Assembly (NCBI RefSeq): GCF_018798885.1 | Contig: NZ_CP076361.1 | Span: 1,426,001-1,490,000, forward strand | Reading direction: 5' to 3' | Origin: Gemmobacter fulvus | GTDB taxonomy: Bacteria > Pseudomonadota > Alphaproteobacteria > Rhodobacterales > Rhodobacteraceae | Length of the DNA stretch: 64,000 nucleotides | Part shown: piece by piece, positions 43,974-55,547 of the stretch | How the letters are laid out: every line of letters begins with the position of its first letter | Numbering within the stretch: position 1 is the stretch's first letter | The notes under the pieces: generated by a model | Seen by the model: only the letters and a program-made list of their open reading frames with translations | Database searches by the model: none | Told to the model about the DNA's origin: nothing | Translations under genes and position numbers: made by a program

Positions 43974-45462
43974 GAGCCGGGGCCTCTTCACTGGTGCCCA
44001 TCACAAGGCGGACAATGGCGGTTTCGGAAATGGCGGCACCGTCAAGGATGCCTGCGACGCGGCCCTGCCGCATGACCAGCACCCGGTCCGACAGGCCCAG
44101 CACTTCGGGCATGTCGGACGAGATCACGATGACGCTGCGCCCTTCGCGGGCAAGCCGGTCGATAAAGGCGTAGATCTGGCTTTTGGTGCCGATGTCGATG
44201 CCGCGGGTCGGCTCGTCGATGATCACCACCTCTGGGTCGGGCAACATGGTCTTGGCCAGCAGCAGCTTTTGCTGATTGCCGCCCGACAGGTTGCCCACTG
44301 CCAGATCGCGCTTGGGCGCGCGGATGTCAAAGGCGCGGATCGCGGTATCCAGCGCCGCCTCTTCCGCCGCGCGGGAAATGAGGGGGCTGCCAAAGCGCGG
44401 CAGCGTCGACAGGGTAAGGTTTTCGCGCAGCGTCTTGTCGAGCAGCAGGCCGCGTTCCTTGCGGTCTTCGGTCAGATAGGCCAGCCCATGCCGCGCCGCC
44501 TCGGAGACCGAGCCGATATGCAGCACCTGCCCGTTGCGCCGCAGCGTGCCCTGATGCGCGCGCAGCCCCACCAGCCCTTCGGCAAGTTCGGTGCGCCCTG
44601 AACCGACAAGGCCGGAAATGCCCAGCACCTCGCCCTTGCGCAGGGCAAAGCTGACATCCTGCACCACCGTGCCTACGCTGAACCCCTGCACTTCCAGCGC
44701 GATGTCGCCGAACTGGTGGCGGCGGACCGGAAAGATGTCGGACAGATCGCGCCCGACCATCGCCGTGGCCATGCCATCCTCGGACAGCTCGCCGCGCAGC
44801 GCCTGCCGCACCACCGCGCCATCGCGCAGCACCGTGATCCGGTCGGCCAGATGGCTGACCTCATCCAGCCGGTGCGAGGTATAAAGCAGGGCCACGCCCG
44901 CCGCGCGCAACCGCTCGATCTGGCGGAACAGGATCTGCACCTCGCGATGCGTCAGCACCGCCGAAGGTTCATCCATGATCAGCACCCGCGCATTGCGCGA
45001 CAGGGCCTTGGCCAGTTCCACCATCTGCCGGTCGGAAACCGGCAGATCCCGGATCCGCGCATCCGGGCTGATCCGGCTTTCCAGCGTATCCAGAAGCTCT
45101 TGCGTGCCTTGCCGCATCGCTTTGTGATCCAGAAACAGCCCACCCAATTCGCGGCCCAGCCAGATGTTTTCCGACACGGTCAGATCGGCGGCCAGATTGA
45201 ATTCCTGATGGATCACCACCACGCCCGCCGCCTCGGCCTCCGCCCCTGACCGGAACGGGGCGGCGCGCCCCTCCAGCAGCACCGCACCCGAGGTGGGGGC
45301 CAGAAAACCGCCGAGGATCTTCATGATGGTGGATTTGCCCGCACCATTCTCGCCGATCAGGGCATGAACCTCGCCCGGGTACAGCGCGAAGTCGATGCCA
45401 TGCAGAATCTCGATCGGACCAAAGCTTTTCCGAATGTCGGACAGCGCCAGAACCGGGGTCAT
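43966..45462 (-). CDS. Sugar ABC transporter ATP-binding protein (RbsA/MglA-like)
   Basis: This 498-residue protein has two ABC domains. The N-terminal domain is intact: GENGAGKST Walker A near 37-45, LPVSDRQMVELAKAL signature region, VLIMDEPSAVLT Walker B. The C-terminal domain has a degenerate Walker A (GLVGSGRTE, no lysine) but a good signature (NLSGGNQQKLLLAK) and Walker B (VVIIDEPTRGID), the usual RbsA pattern. It energises sugar uptake with the permease and binding protein. It overlaps both neighbours by a few bases. Confidence 0.95.
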   Translation of the reverse strand: MTPVLALSDIRKSFGPIEILHGIDFALYPGEVHALIGENGAGKSTIMKILGGFLAPTSGAVLLEGRAAPFRSGAEAEAAGVVVIHQEFNLAADLTVSENIWLGRELGGLFLDHKAMRQGTQELLDTLESRISPDARIRDLPVSDRQMVELAKALSRNARVLIMDEPSAVLTHREVQILFRQIERLRAAGVALLYTSHRLDEVSHLADRITVLRDGAVVRQALRGELSEDGMATAMVGRDLSDIFPVRRHQFGDIALEVQGFSVGTVVQDVSFALRKGEVLGISGLVGSGRTELAEGLVGLRAHQGTLRRNGQVLHIGSVSEAARHGLAYLTEDRKERGLLLDKTLRENLTLSTLPRFGSPLISRAAEEAALDTAIRAFDIRAPKRDLAVGNLSGGNQQKLLLAKTMLPDPEVVIIDEPTRGIDIGTKSQIYAFIDRLAREGRSVIVISSDMPEVLGLSDRVLVMRQGRVAGILDGAAISETAIVRLVMGTSEEAPAHV

Positions 45463-46601
45463 AGCGTCACCCAGGCGGCATTGCGGCGCGCGGATTGCAC
45501 GCAGGCCTCGACAAAGCGCATCCCAGCCAGACCATCGGCCAGCGTGGGAAAATGCACCCCGGCAGGCAGCGCCTGCCCGGCCTGATGCGCGCGGATGGCC
45601 TGTGCCGCCTCGCTGTAAATGGTGGCGAAAGCCTCCAGATAACCTTCAGGGTGGCCTGCGGGCACCCGGCTGACGCGGTTGTTTTCCGGCAACGCGCCCG
45701 CACCGTTGCGGGTCAGCAACTGGCGCGGCTGGCCAAACGGGGTGAACCACAGCCGGTTCGGATCCTCCTGCCCCCAGTCCAGCCCGCCCTTGTCGCCATA
45801 GATGCGCAGCCGCAGCCCGTTTTCATTGCCCGGCGCCACCTGACTGGCCCAGAGCGTGCCTTTGGCCCCATCCGCATAGCGCAGCATCACATGGGCATTG
45901 TCATCCAACTGCCGCCCCGGCACGAAACTGGCCAGATCGGCGGCCAGCGCCTGCGGTTCCATGCCCGCCACAAAGGCCGCGAGGTTATAGGCATGGGTGC
46001 CGATATCCCCCAAAGCCCCGCCCGCCCCCGAACGCGCCGGGTCGGTGCGCCATTCCGCCTGTTTCGAGCCGGTGGCCTCCACCGCTTCGGTCAGCCAGTC
46101 CTGCACATATTCCACCTGCACCAGCCGGATACGGCCCAGATCGCCCCGCGCCACCATCGCACGGGCCTGCCGCACCATCGGGTAGCCGGTGTAATTATGG
46201 GTCAGGATGAACAGCGCCTTGCTTTCGGCGGCCACCCTGGCCAGCTTTTTCGCCTCGGCCATGGTGGCCGTCAGCGGCTTGTCGCAGATCACATGAATGC
46301 CACGCTTCAGAAATTCGATGGCGGGGCCTGCGTGCATATGGTTGGGCGTGACAATCGCCACCGCCTCGACCCCGTCTTTCCGCCGGGCCTCGCGCTGCGC
46401 CATGGCGCGGAAATCCGCATAGCAACGCGCCGGGTCCAGCCCCAGCTCTGCCCCCGAAGCGCGGGATTTTTCGGGGGTGGACGACAGCGCCCCCGCCACC
46501 AGCGCAAACGCGCCATCGAGACGCGCCGCAATGCGATGCACGCCGCCGATGAAGGCGCCCTGCCCGCCGCCCACCATGCCAAGGCGCAGCGGCGCGCTCA
46601 T
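45459..46601 (-). CDS. Gfo/Idh/MocA-family oxidoreductase
   Basis: This 380-residue NAD(P)-dependent sugar oxidoreductase has an N-terminal Rossmann fold (LGMVGGGQGAFIGGVHRIAA, about 6-25), the VAIVTPNHMHAGPAIEFLKRGIHVICDKPLT segment carrying the family Lys (about 104-106), and a catalytic region HAYNLAAFVAGMEPQAL with GDIGTHAYN. Such enzymes oxidise sugar hydroxyls, often giving 3-keto sugars. ATGA overlaps on both sides embed it in the operon. The precise substrate is unknown. Confidence 0.92.
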   Translation of the reverse strand: MSAPLRLGMVGGGQGAFIGGVHRIAARLDGAFALVAGALSSTPEKSRASGAELGLDPARCYADFRAMAQREARRKDGVEAVAIVTPNHMHAGPAIEFLKRGIHVICDKPLTATMAEAKKLARVAAESKALFILTHNYTGYPMVRQARAMVARGDLGRIRLVQVEYVQDWLTEAVEATGSKQAEWRTDPARSGAGGALGDIGTHAYNLAAFVAGMEPQALAADLASFVPGRQLDDNAHVMLRYADGAKGTLWASQVAPGNENGLRLRIYGDKGGLDWGQEDPNRLWFTPFGQPRQLLTRNGAGALPENNRVSRVPAGHPEGYLEAFATIYSEAAQAIRAHQAGQALPAGVHFPTLADGLAGMRFVEACVQSARRNAAWVTL

Positions 46602-47656
46602 GCCTCCAGCCCCAGCAGGCGGCGATTCGCGGCGCGGTCCGCCCCAGAGGCGGCAAAATCGTCAAAGGCGCGGTCTGTCACCCGGATGATATGGTCTTTC
46701 ACAAAAGCAGCCCCCTCGCGTGCGCCATCTTCGGGATGTTTCAGGCAACATTCCCACTCGACCACGGCCCAGCCGGCGAAATCCATCGCCGCCAGTTTGG
46801 AAAACACCGCAGCAAAATCCACCTGCCCGTCGCCAAGGCTGCGGAAGCGCCCGGCCCGGTTCAGCCAGCTTTGATAACCGCCGTAAACGCCCTTGCGCCC
46901 GGTCGGATTGAATTCGGCATCCTTGGCGTGGAACATGCGGATGCGGCTGGCGTAAATATCGAGATTGTCGAGGTAATCCAGCGCCTGAAGCACATAATGC
47001 GACGGGTCATAGAGCATGCAGGCCCGGGCATGGTTGCCAACGCGGTCCAGAAACATCTCGTAGCTGTCGCCATCATGCAGGTCTTCGCCCGGGTGGATCT
47101 CATAGCAGATGTCCACGCCACAGGCTTCGGCATGATCGAGGATCGGGCGCCAGCGGCGCGCCAGTTCGTCAAATGCCTCTTCGATCAGACCGGCGGGGCG
47201 CTGCGGCCAAGGATACACAAAGGGCCAGGCCAGTGCGCCGGAAAAGCTCGCCATCGCCGTCAGGCCCAGATGGCTGGACACGGTGAGGGATTTCTTCACC
47301 TGATCCACCGCCCAAAGCTGCCGCTCTGCGGGTTTGCCACGCAGCGCCTCGGGGGCGAAACCATCGAACATCGCATCATAGGCGGGATGCACCGCCACCA
47401 GTTGCCCTTGAAGATGGGTCGACAATTCGGTGATAGCCACGCCATTCGCCAAGGCCTGCCCGGCCCAGTCTTCGCAATAGCCCTTCGAGGCCGCCGCCGC
47501 GTCCAGATCAATCAGCCGCGCATCCAGCGTGGGCACCTGCACACCCTGATAGCCGCAATCCGCAGCCCAGCGCGTGATCTCTGCCCATGTGTTGAACGGC
47601 GCAGCCTCACCTGCGAATTGCGCAAGGAAAAGGCCGGGGCCCTTGATCGTTCGCAT
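46598..47656 (-). CDS. Xylose-isomerase-like TIM-barrel protein (sugar isomerase/epimerase)
   Basis: This 352-residue TIM barrel of the sugar phosphate isomerase/epimerase (AP_endonuc_2) family carries metal-site blocks CYEIHPGEDLHDGDSYEMFLD (about 150-170, with E and H), MLYDPSHYVLQALDYLD (about 179-195) and RIRMFHAKDAEFNPTG (about 204-219), plus a late Glu in WAVVEWECCL. It probably isomerises, epimerises or cleaves a keto-sugar made by the partner oxidoreductase. It is the promoter-proximal gene, 139 nt from the divergent lacI start, with two LacI operators between. Confidence 0.9.
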   Translation of the reverse strand: MRTIKGPGLFLAQFAGEAAPFNTWAEITRWAADCGYQGVQVPTLDARLIDLDAAAASKGYCEDWAGQALANGVAITELSTHLQGQLVAVHPAYDAMFDGFAPEALRGKPAERQLWAVDQVKKSLTVSSHLGLTAMASFSGALAWPFVYPWPQRPAGLIEEAFDELARRWRPILDHAEACGVDICYEIHPGEDLHDGDSYEMFLDRVGNHARACMLYDPSHYVLQALDYLDNLDIYASRIRMFHAKDAEFNPTGRKGVYGGYQSWLNRAGRFRSLGDGQVDFAAVFSKLAAMDFAGWAVVEWECCLKHPEDGAREGAAFVKDHIIRVTDRAFDDFAASGADRAANRRLLGLEA

Positions 47657-47689
47657 GAAGCTCCTCCCAAAGCCACCGACAGCTTACAC

Positions 47690-47703
47690 TGAAATCGGTT
47701 GCA
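47690..47703. promoter_or_regulatory. LacI-type operator 1
   Basis: TGAAATCGGTTGCA exactly fits the LacI/GalR operator consensus TGNAANCGNTTNCA. It lies nearest the isomerase start (34 nt upstream of its ATG). Confidence 0.82.
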
Positions 47704-47721
47704 GCAACGATAAAACCAGAA

Positions 47722-47735
47722 TGTAATCGGTTTCA
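47722..47735. promoter_or_regulatory. LacI-type operator 2
   Basis: TGTAATCGGTTTCA matches the same consensus. Its centre is 32 bp from operator 1, about three helical turns, so two LacI dimers could bind the same face. It can control both the catabolic operon and lacI itself. Confidence 0.82.
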
Positions 47736-47795
47736 AGATGATTCTTACCCTGTTTTGGCAATTGAGTGGCCACAGGAGGCAGCGTAAGAGAGGAC

Positions 47796-48797
47796 ATGAA
47801 GCAGGACAGGCCGAAAATCAGCGATGTGGCGCGGCTCGCGGGGGTATCCACCGCGACGGTCAGCCGTGTGATCAGCAACCCCGGACTGGTGAGCGAGGAC
47901 ACCCGCGCCACAGTGCAAGAGGCGATCCGGGCCAGCGGCTATCGCCTCAATCAAGCCGCGCGCAATCTGCGCCACCGGCGGACCGGCGGTATCGTCGCGC
48001 TGGTGCCGAACCTTGCCAACCCGTTCTTTTCGCAGATCCTGTCCGGCATCGCCTCGGTGCTTGGGCCGGCAGGCTACAATCTGCTGGTCGCCGATACCCG
48101 CAGCGCCGGGGCCGACATGCTGCTGGACTATGCCGAACCCAGCCGCGCCGACGGGCTGATCGTGCTGGATGGCACGCTGCCTGCGGCGGCGCTGGCCGGT
48201 CGGGTGCCGGTGGTGCTGGCCTGCGAATGGGTGCCGGGCCTGTCTGCGCCGCGTGTCAAGATCGACAACCGCGCGGCAGCGGCCATGGCGGTCAACCATC
48301 TGGCCGATCTGGGGCATCGGCGCATTGGCCATGTGACGGGGCCACAGGGCAATGTGCTGTCGGATGCGCGCCAGTCCGGCACCGCCGAGGCGCTGGCCGC
48401 ACGGGGCCTGACGCTGGCACCGGATGCGGTCTATCCGGGGGATTTCAGTCTGGATTCGGGCCAGCGCGCGGCGGCGCAATGGCTAGCGCAGCCTGTCGAG
48501 CAGCGGCCGACAGCGGTGTTTCTGGCCTCGGATGAAATGGCCTGCGGGTTTATCGGCGAAGTGCAGCGCCACGGCCTGCATGTGCCGCAGGATGTTTCGG
48601 TGATCGGCTTTGATGATATCGAGTTGATCGCCCATATCTCACCGCCGCTGACCACGATCCGCCAGCCGCGCGCCGCGATTGGGCGCCTTGCGGCAGAGCG
48701 GCTGCTGGCGCAGCTGAATGGCCAGGTGGAGCCGGACGACACGATCCTGCCGGTGGAGTTGGTGCTGCGGGCCAGCACCGCCGCGCTACTGCTGTGA
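47796..48797 (+). CDS. LacI/GalR-family transcriptional repressor
   Basis: This 333-residue regulator has an N-terminal helix-turn-helix and hinge (ISDVARLAGVSTATVSRVIS, about 8-27) and a periplasmic-binding-like effector domain (about 60-330) with GGIVALVPNLANPFFSQIL, VVLACEW, DLGHRRIGHVTGP and VIGFDDIELIAHISPPLTTI. AAGAGAGG lies just before ATG 47796; a start ten codons earlier lacks this. Two cognate-looking operators sit between it and the divergent carbohydrate operon. The inducer is unknown. Confidence 0.95.
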   Translation: MKQDRPKISDVARLAGVSTATVSRVISNPGLVSEDTRATVQEAIRASGYRLNQAARNLRHRRTGGIVALVPNLANPFFSQILSGIASVLGPAGYNLLVADTRSAGADMLLDYAEPSRADGLIVLDGTLPAAALAGRVPVVLACEWVPGLSAPRVKIDNRAAAAMAVNHLADLGHRRIGHVTGPQGNVLSDARQSGTAEALAARGLTLAPDAVYPGDFSLDSGQRAAAQWLAQPVEQRPTAVFLASDEMACGFIGEVQRHGLHVPQDVSVIGFDDIELIAHISPPLTTIRQPRAAIGRLAAERLLAQLNGQVEPDDTILPVELVLRASTAALLL

Positions 48798-48798
48798 A

Positions 48799-48820
48799 AA
48801 AGGGGGCCGAAGCCCCCTTT
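48799..48820. terminator. Bidirectional intrinsic terminator, lacI/clpB
   Basis: AAAGGGGGC and GCCCCCTTT form a 9-bp stem around a CGAA loop. A short T run follows on the plus strand and TTTTTCAC on the minus strand, so it can end both convergent genes. Confidence 0.85.
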
Positions 48821-48828
48821 CCCGCCTG

Positions 48829-51444
<2,616 letters not shown>

Positions 51445-51757
51445 CGGGTCTTCTCCTCTCAGAAGCGCCCGCCTTCGGGATGCCCATCATGGCACATCCC
51501 CGTGGCTTGGGCCTTGATCAGAATGTGGTGTGGCTTTCGCGCCGCTGCAAGGCCGCCAGATTGTCACAGGGATGATTTTTGGCGCGGCGGCTTTCCGCCT
51601 TGGCCCGCGCCTGATCCTTTCTCCGCCGATCCGCGTGGCTGTTACCGGCGGCTTCCAGCGCAGCCCCGGCGCTGCGCTGCGGCATGGCTTGTGGCGGGCG
51701 TCAAACTCTCCAATGCTGTCCCATCATCCCTCCGACAGAAGAGAGAATTGGGCAGAC
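51445..51757. other. Intergenic region between clpB and a divergent hypothetical gene
   Basis: This 313-nt spacer must hold the promoters of both genes. An imperfect palindrome GGGATG...CATCCC (51478-51501) can form a bulged hairpin in the clpB leader, but it does not cover the ribosome site. No clear sigma-32 or sigma-70 boxes could be chosen with confidence. Confidence 0.4.
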
Positions 51758-52135
51758 ATGCAGCATGTCATTCAACCGCTGATCCACAAGGCACAGGTCA
51801 TGGGTCTGGCCGTCAACGTGGCGCGCACCGGGCTGTGCCTGAACGACCCCGCCGAACTGCGCATGCTGGAAGAAGGGCGCATCGGTGTGTTCGCCGTGAT
51901 CCGCCGTCCGTTTCTGGGGGTGATCCCGCGCAACAGCCGCCTGTATCTGGGACATCTTGGCCCGGCGGCGGCCGGGCTTGTGGCCCCGCACATGATGCGC
52001 GAACAGCCGCTGCGCGTGCGCATCGTCGGGCTGACACCGGAACATCTGGCGGGCGAGGCTGCCGCCGAAATCCATGTGTCCGTCTGGGGTGAACTGGATC
52101 AGGTGATCCGCGCCGCGCCGCGCGACACGGCCTGA
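51758..52135 (+). CDS. Hypothetical protein, weakly HIRAN-like
   Basis: This 125-residue soluble protein has no signal peptide or transmembrane helix. The central part (TGLCLNDPAELRMLEEGRIG, then VFAVIRRPFLGVIPRNSRLYL) faintly resembles HIRAN-type DNA-end-binding domains. That resemblance is weak and not claimed as an assignment. The ATG at 51758 is favoured because the longer upstream frame has atypical composition. It ends 6 nt before the convergent beta-propeller stop. Function unknown. Confidence 0.65.
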   Translation: MQHVIQPLIHKAQVMGLAVNVARTGLCLNDPAELRMLEEGRIGVFAVIRRPFLGVIPRNSRLYLGHLGPAAAGLVAPHMMREQPLRVRIVGLTPEHLAGEAAAEIHVSVWGELDQVIRAAPRDTA

Positions 52136-52141
52136 TCTGCC

Positions 52142-52984
52142 TCAGGCCCGGGCATAGCGCATGAAGGCGAAGGCATGGCCATCGGGGGCCCAGCAGGGCA
52201 CATTGATGCTGCCCTGCCCGCCGAACAGGTCAACCACCTTGCGCCGCTGCCCGCCCTGCACATCCATCAGCCACAGCGCCACCGACAGATCGCGCGGATG
52301 GCCGGTGGTGCCGGGCGGATAGGCCAGATACAGCACATGCGCGCCACAGGGGGACGGGTGCGGGAACCAGTTCACCTGCGCATCGGCAAAGACCTGCGCC
52401 GCGCCAGAGCCATCCTGCCGCATCCGCCAGATCTGCGCATGGCCGCCCAGATCGCAATTGAACCAGATGTGCTGACCACAGGCCGAATAATCCGGCCCGT
52501 CATGATGCACCTCGGCACCGTCCCGGTCGCAAAGATCGGCCGTCAGGATCTGTTCCACCCCGGTGGTCAGATCCATCCGGCAAATGCGCACGCCCCTGCC
52601 GCCCCGCGCCGCCGCATAGGTGATCTGCGTGCCCGTGGCCCCGTGCCACCAGCTTGGGCGGTCGCGGACCAGAGGCTCCGGCCCGTCCGGCCCGAGCGCA
52701 TAGATCGCCGCCCCCGCCCCGGTATGATGCGTCAGCACGATGCGGCCATCCGGCAAGAAGCCGTGGTCATTGTTGCAACGGTCACAGAAGCCGGTGTCGA
52801 TCGGCACAAGCTCCGGTGCCGCCAGCGGCACCCGCCACAGCCGCCCGTCGCCATTGACCATCAGCCAGCCATCGGGATGCCAGTTCGGGGCCTCGATCAG
52901 CCGGTCCGTTTGCAACACCACCCGCAGATCACCGCGCCGAAGATCGTAAATCTCCAGCGACGAGCGCCAGTTTTCCACCGCCAT
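52142..52984 (-). CDS. TolB-like beta-propeller protein
   Basis: This 280-residue protein has repeated TolB/WD-like blades with motifs such as APNWHPDGWLMVNGDGRLWRV, HHDGPDYSACGQHIWFNCD, NWFPHPSPCGAHVLYLAYP and VPCWAPDGHAFAFMRY. No signal peptide is visible at the chosen start, so it is probably cytosolic despite the TolB resemblance. It starts 9 nt after the DUF6065 stop and is last in the ROK-CutC-DUF6065 operon. It may bind or process a carbohydrate, but no activity is established. Confidence 0.82.
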   Translation of the reverse strand: MAVENWRSSLEIYDLRRGDLRVVLQTDRLIEAPNWHPDGWLMVNGDGRLWRVPLAAPELVPIDTGFCDRCNNDHGFLPDGRIVLTHHTGAGAAIYALGPDGPEPLVRDRPSWWHGATGTQITYAAARGGRGVRICRMDLTTGVEQILTADLCDRDGAEVHHDGPDYSACGQHIWFNCDLGGHAQIWRMRQDGSGAAQVFADAQVNWFPHPSPCGAHVLYLAYPPGTTGHPRDLSVALWLMDVQGGQRRKVVDLFGGQGSINVPCWAPDGHAFAFMRYARA

Positions 52985-52993
52985 CGCCCGGTG

Positions 52994-53767
52994 TCACTCG
53001 CGGGTTTTCGGGGTCAGCAGGCGCTGCGGGCGCAGCGCCTCGGCGGCCTTGAACAACCCGAAGGTCTGGTTGACGTAGTTCACCACGCCGCCGATCTGAT
53101 CCATATAGGTCTGCAATTCCGGCGTGCGCTCGGCCTCGACCATCTGCACCGGACGTTCCGGCCCATCGCCCTCGAACTGGCAATAGAACAGCGGCTCGCC
53201 GCGTTTCAGGATGATGTCCTTTTCCGGCTCGTGCCATTCAAACGCCCACATCAGCGGGCGGGGCCAGACATTGACCGGGAAGCGCCCGCCAAAGATGGTG
53301 CCGGGCAAGGGATCGCGGCGGTAGTGCATGAAGGCCGAAAGCTGCGTCACGAACACCAGCTCATCCGCGATGAAGCAATAGGGCAGCGACAGCTGAATGG
53401 TCGGGCGGTCAGGATAGCGCCATTCCGCCTCGTTCACCAAAGTCAGCGCCTCGCCCAGCTTGTTGGCGCGAATGGGCGAGGCGGCCCCGGCGCGATTGAT
53501 CAGCACCGCCTTGCCCTTGTCATCGCGGCCAAAGCCGATGTGGATGTCAAAGGGGCATTTGACCATGAAATAACGGCTTTCCAGCTGGATCACACTGGGG
53601 CAGCGGCTTGCCGATTTGGCATGGGTCTTGTTGGTCTGGCGAAAGCTGACCCGTTCCGGCGGATCATACAGCACCGCGTTCTTGTCGGTGGTGCGGAACC
53701 AGCCAACGCTGATCGGGCCAGAGCGGGGACCATCTTCGGGACGGTCAATCGTGACGGTAATCTGCAT
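52994..53767 (-). CDS. DUF6065 family protein
   Basis: This 257-residue soluble protein belongs to the DUF6065 family by its ISVGWFRTTDKNAVLYDPPERVSF, SVIQLESRYFMVKCPFDIHIGFG and VNVWPRPLMWAFEWHEPEKDI blocks. The function is unknown. The ATG at 53767 has an AGAGG ribosome site, and a start 18 codons earlier (53821) overlaps the CutC gene. It lies between cutC and the beta-propeller gene, all on the minus strand with short gaps. Confidence 0.8.
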   Translation of the reverse strand: MQITVTIDRPEDGPRSGPISVGWFRTTDKNAVLYDPPERVSFRQTNKTHAKSASRCPSVIQLESRYFMVKCPFDIHIGFGRDDKGKAVLINRAGAASPIRANKLGEALTLVNEAEWRYPDRPTIQLSLPYCFIADELVFVTQLSAFMHYRRDPLPGTIFGGRFPVNVWPRPLMWAFEWHEPEKDIILKRGEPLFYCQFEGDGPERPVQMVEAERTPELQTYMDQIGGVVNYVNQTFGLFKAAEALRPQRLLTPKTRE

Positions 53768-53817
53768 TCTGGCCTCTTTCACCTGTTGCGGAATCGTTTC
53801 CGCATGGCGATGCAAAG

Positions 53818-54525
53818 TCAATGCGTGACTGCGGCGCAGAGCGCCTGCACCGCCGCAACCTGGGTCTGGCGCAGCCCCGGCCCGGCAAAGCCCAGACGCG
53901 CGACCGCCCCCTGCACAGGCACCGGCGCGGAGCAGGAGGCGTGCAGCTCTGTCACCCCCAGCGCCACGAAGCGCGCGGCATTGGCGGCACTGATCCCCGC
54001 GCCGGGCATGATGGAAAGACGCCCCACCGCCAGCTCCACCAGCCGCGCCAGCACTGCCAGCCCGTCTTCGGCGCGCACCGCCTGCCCCGAGCTGAGGATA
54101 CGCGCAAAGCCCAATTCCACCGCCAGTTCCACCGCTTCGGCCAGATCGGGCACCAGATCCACCGCGCGGTGCAGGGTCAGGCCCATGCCCTCAGCCGCGG
54201 TGACCAGACGGTGCAAGGCGGGGCCATCCAGCCTGCCATCAGTGGCCGAGGCCCCCAGCACCACCCCCGCCAGCCCGGCCTGACGCGCCTGCGCAATATC
54301 GGCCTGCATCAGCGCCAGTTCCGCTGCCGAATACACAAAATCCCCGGCGCGCGGGCGGATCATCGCAAAGACCGGCACGCCACAGCCCGCCGCCAGTTGC
54401 ATCAGCCCGGCAGAGGGGGTCAGCCCGCCCACCTCCAGCGCCGCGCACAGCTCGATCCGCCCCGCGCCACCCGCCACGGCGGCGGCAAGGCCTGCGGCAC
54501 TGTCGACGCAGACTTCGATCAGCAT
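53818..54525 (-). CDS. cutC: CutC family protein
   Basis: This 235-residue TIM-barrel protein of the CutC family has the signature ELCAALEVGGLTPSAGL (about 25-41), FAMIRPRAGDFVYSAAEL (about 53-70), LHRAVDLVPD (about 119) and ILSSGQAVRAEDGL (about 143). Although named for copper homeostasis, the family's activity is uncertain. The ATG overlaps the end of the ROK kinase gene by 7 nt, so translation is coupled. The longer in-frame extension upstream runs through the kinase and is rejected. Confidence 0.93.
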   Translation of the reverse strand: MLIEVCVDSAAGLAAAVAGGAGRIELCAALEVGGLTPSAGLMQLAAGCGVPVFAMIRPRAGDFVYSAAELALMQADIAQARQAGLAGVVLGASATDGRLDGPALHRLVTAAEGMGLTLHRAVDLVPDLAEAVELAVELGFARILSSGQAVRAEDGLAVLARLVELAVGRLSIMPGAGISAANAARFVALGVTELHASCSAPVPVQGAVARLGFAGPGLRQTQVAAVQALCAAVTH

Positions 54526-55415
54526 GGCAGCGCCCCCCAGCCCGCAAGCGAAGCCCCGATCAGCCCCGGCTCGATCCGGTGTCGCGCCGGAACCACCACC
54601 GGATCCGTGCAGCGGCGCAGCACCCGCGCCCGCACCGCCGCATCCAGCCCGGCAATCAGAGGCTGTGCATTGGACAGCCCACCACCCACCGGCACGATAC
54701 TGGCCCCCACGACATTCAGCACCATCGCCAGCGGCCCGGCCATGATCTCGGTCCAGACGGCCACAGTTTCCGCCGCCTTGGAGTCGCCGTCCTGCCATGC
54801 CGCGACAATGGCGATCGAGCTGGCCTGCTGCCCCGACAGATGCAGGTGCAGTTTCTCCATGCCCCGTGCCGATCCCACGGCATCCAGACAGCCGACCAGA
54901 CCACAGCCGCAACGGAACCGCGGCACATCCCGCCCCAGCGGCCGGCTGTCGGCCACCGGGCCATGCCCCCATTCGCCCGCAAACCCGCCCGCGCCGGTCA
55001 CGATACGCCCGTCGATCACCAGCCCGCCACCAACGCCGGTACCCAGAATGATGCCGAACACGTTGCGATGACCCTGACCCGCGCCGCTACCAGCCTCGGC
55101 CAGCGCAAAACAATCCGCGTCATTGCCGATCCAGACCGGCAGGCCCAGCCCCACCGACAGGTCAGCCGCAAGGCTGCGCCCATCCAGGCAGGGGATATTG
55201 GCGATGCGGATATGCCCGGTATCAGGGTCGACGCAGCCCGCAATCGAGATGGCCACGCCCCGCGCGCCCTGTGGCACAAACCGGGCCAGCGTCGCGGTGA
55301 AGGCCGCGAAATCGTGCAGCGGGGTCGCCGCCTCGCCCAGCCCGGCCACCATGCCCGCACTGTCCGAGACCGCCGCCCGGATCCGCGTGCCCCCAATGTC
55401 AAATACCGCCAGCAT
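54519..55415 (-). CDS. ROK-family sugar kinase
   Basis: This 298-residue kinase has FDIGGTRIRA (about 5-14), the catalytic-Asp region WIGNDADCFAL (about 94-104), IILGTGVGGGLVIDG (about 123-137) and the ROK zinc motif GHGPV...CGCGLVGCLD (about 150-183). It probably phosphorylates glucose, N-acetylglucosamine or a related sugar; the exact sugar is not decidable. First gene of the minus-strand operon with CutC, DUF6065 and the propeller protein, divergent from pyrF with 132 nt between starts. Confidence 0.92.
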   Translation of the reverse strand: MLAVFDIGGTRIRAAVSDSAGMVAGLGEAATPLHDFAAFTATLARFVPQGARGVAISIAGCVDPDTGHIRIANIPCLDGRSLAADLSVGLGLPVWIGNDADCFALAEAGSGAGQGHRNVFGIILGTGVGGGLVIDGRIVTGAGGFAGEWGHGPVADSRPLGRDVPRFRCGCGLVGCLDAVGSARGMEKLHLHLSGQQASSIAIVAAWQDGDSKAAETVAVWTEIMAGPLAMVLNVVGASIVPVGGGLSNAQPLIAGLDAAVRARVLRRCTDPVVVPARHRIEPGLIGASLAGWGALPC

Positions 55416-55547
55416 GCTGCCCCCTGCCTTTGCCCTGCTTTAACAGCGAAAAGCCGCGGCTGTGTAGCCCCCTGCCGCCCTCGCCAGCTTGACAGCGCAG
55501 CCCCCCCGCCGCAAAGGAACGCCATCCCAACCCGAGAGGAGCGCCCC

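Noticed and set aside
51445-51757. RpoH heat-shock promoter and RNA thermometer for clpB
   Set aside because: No CTTG-like -35 with matching -10 was found, and the hairpin does not cover the ribosome site.
54579-55547. N-terminal extension of pyrF
   Set aside because: It runs antisense through the ROK kinase, and the family start with GAGAGGAG at 55548 explains pyrF completely.
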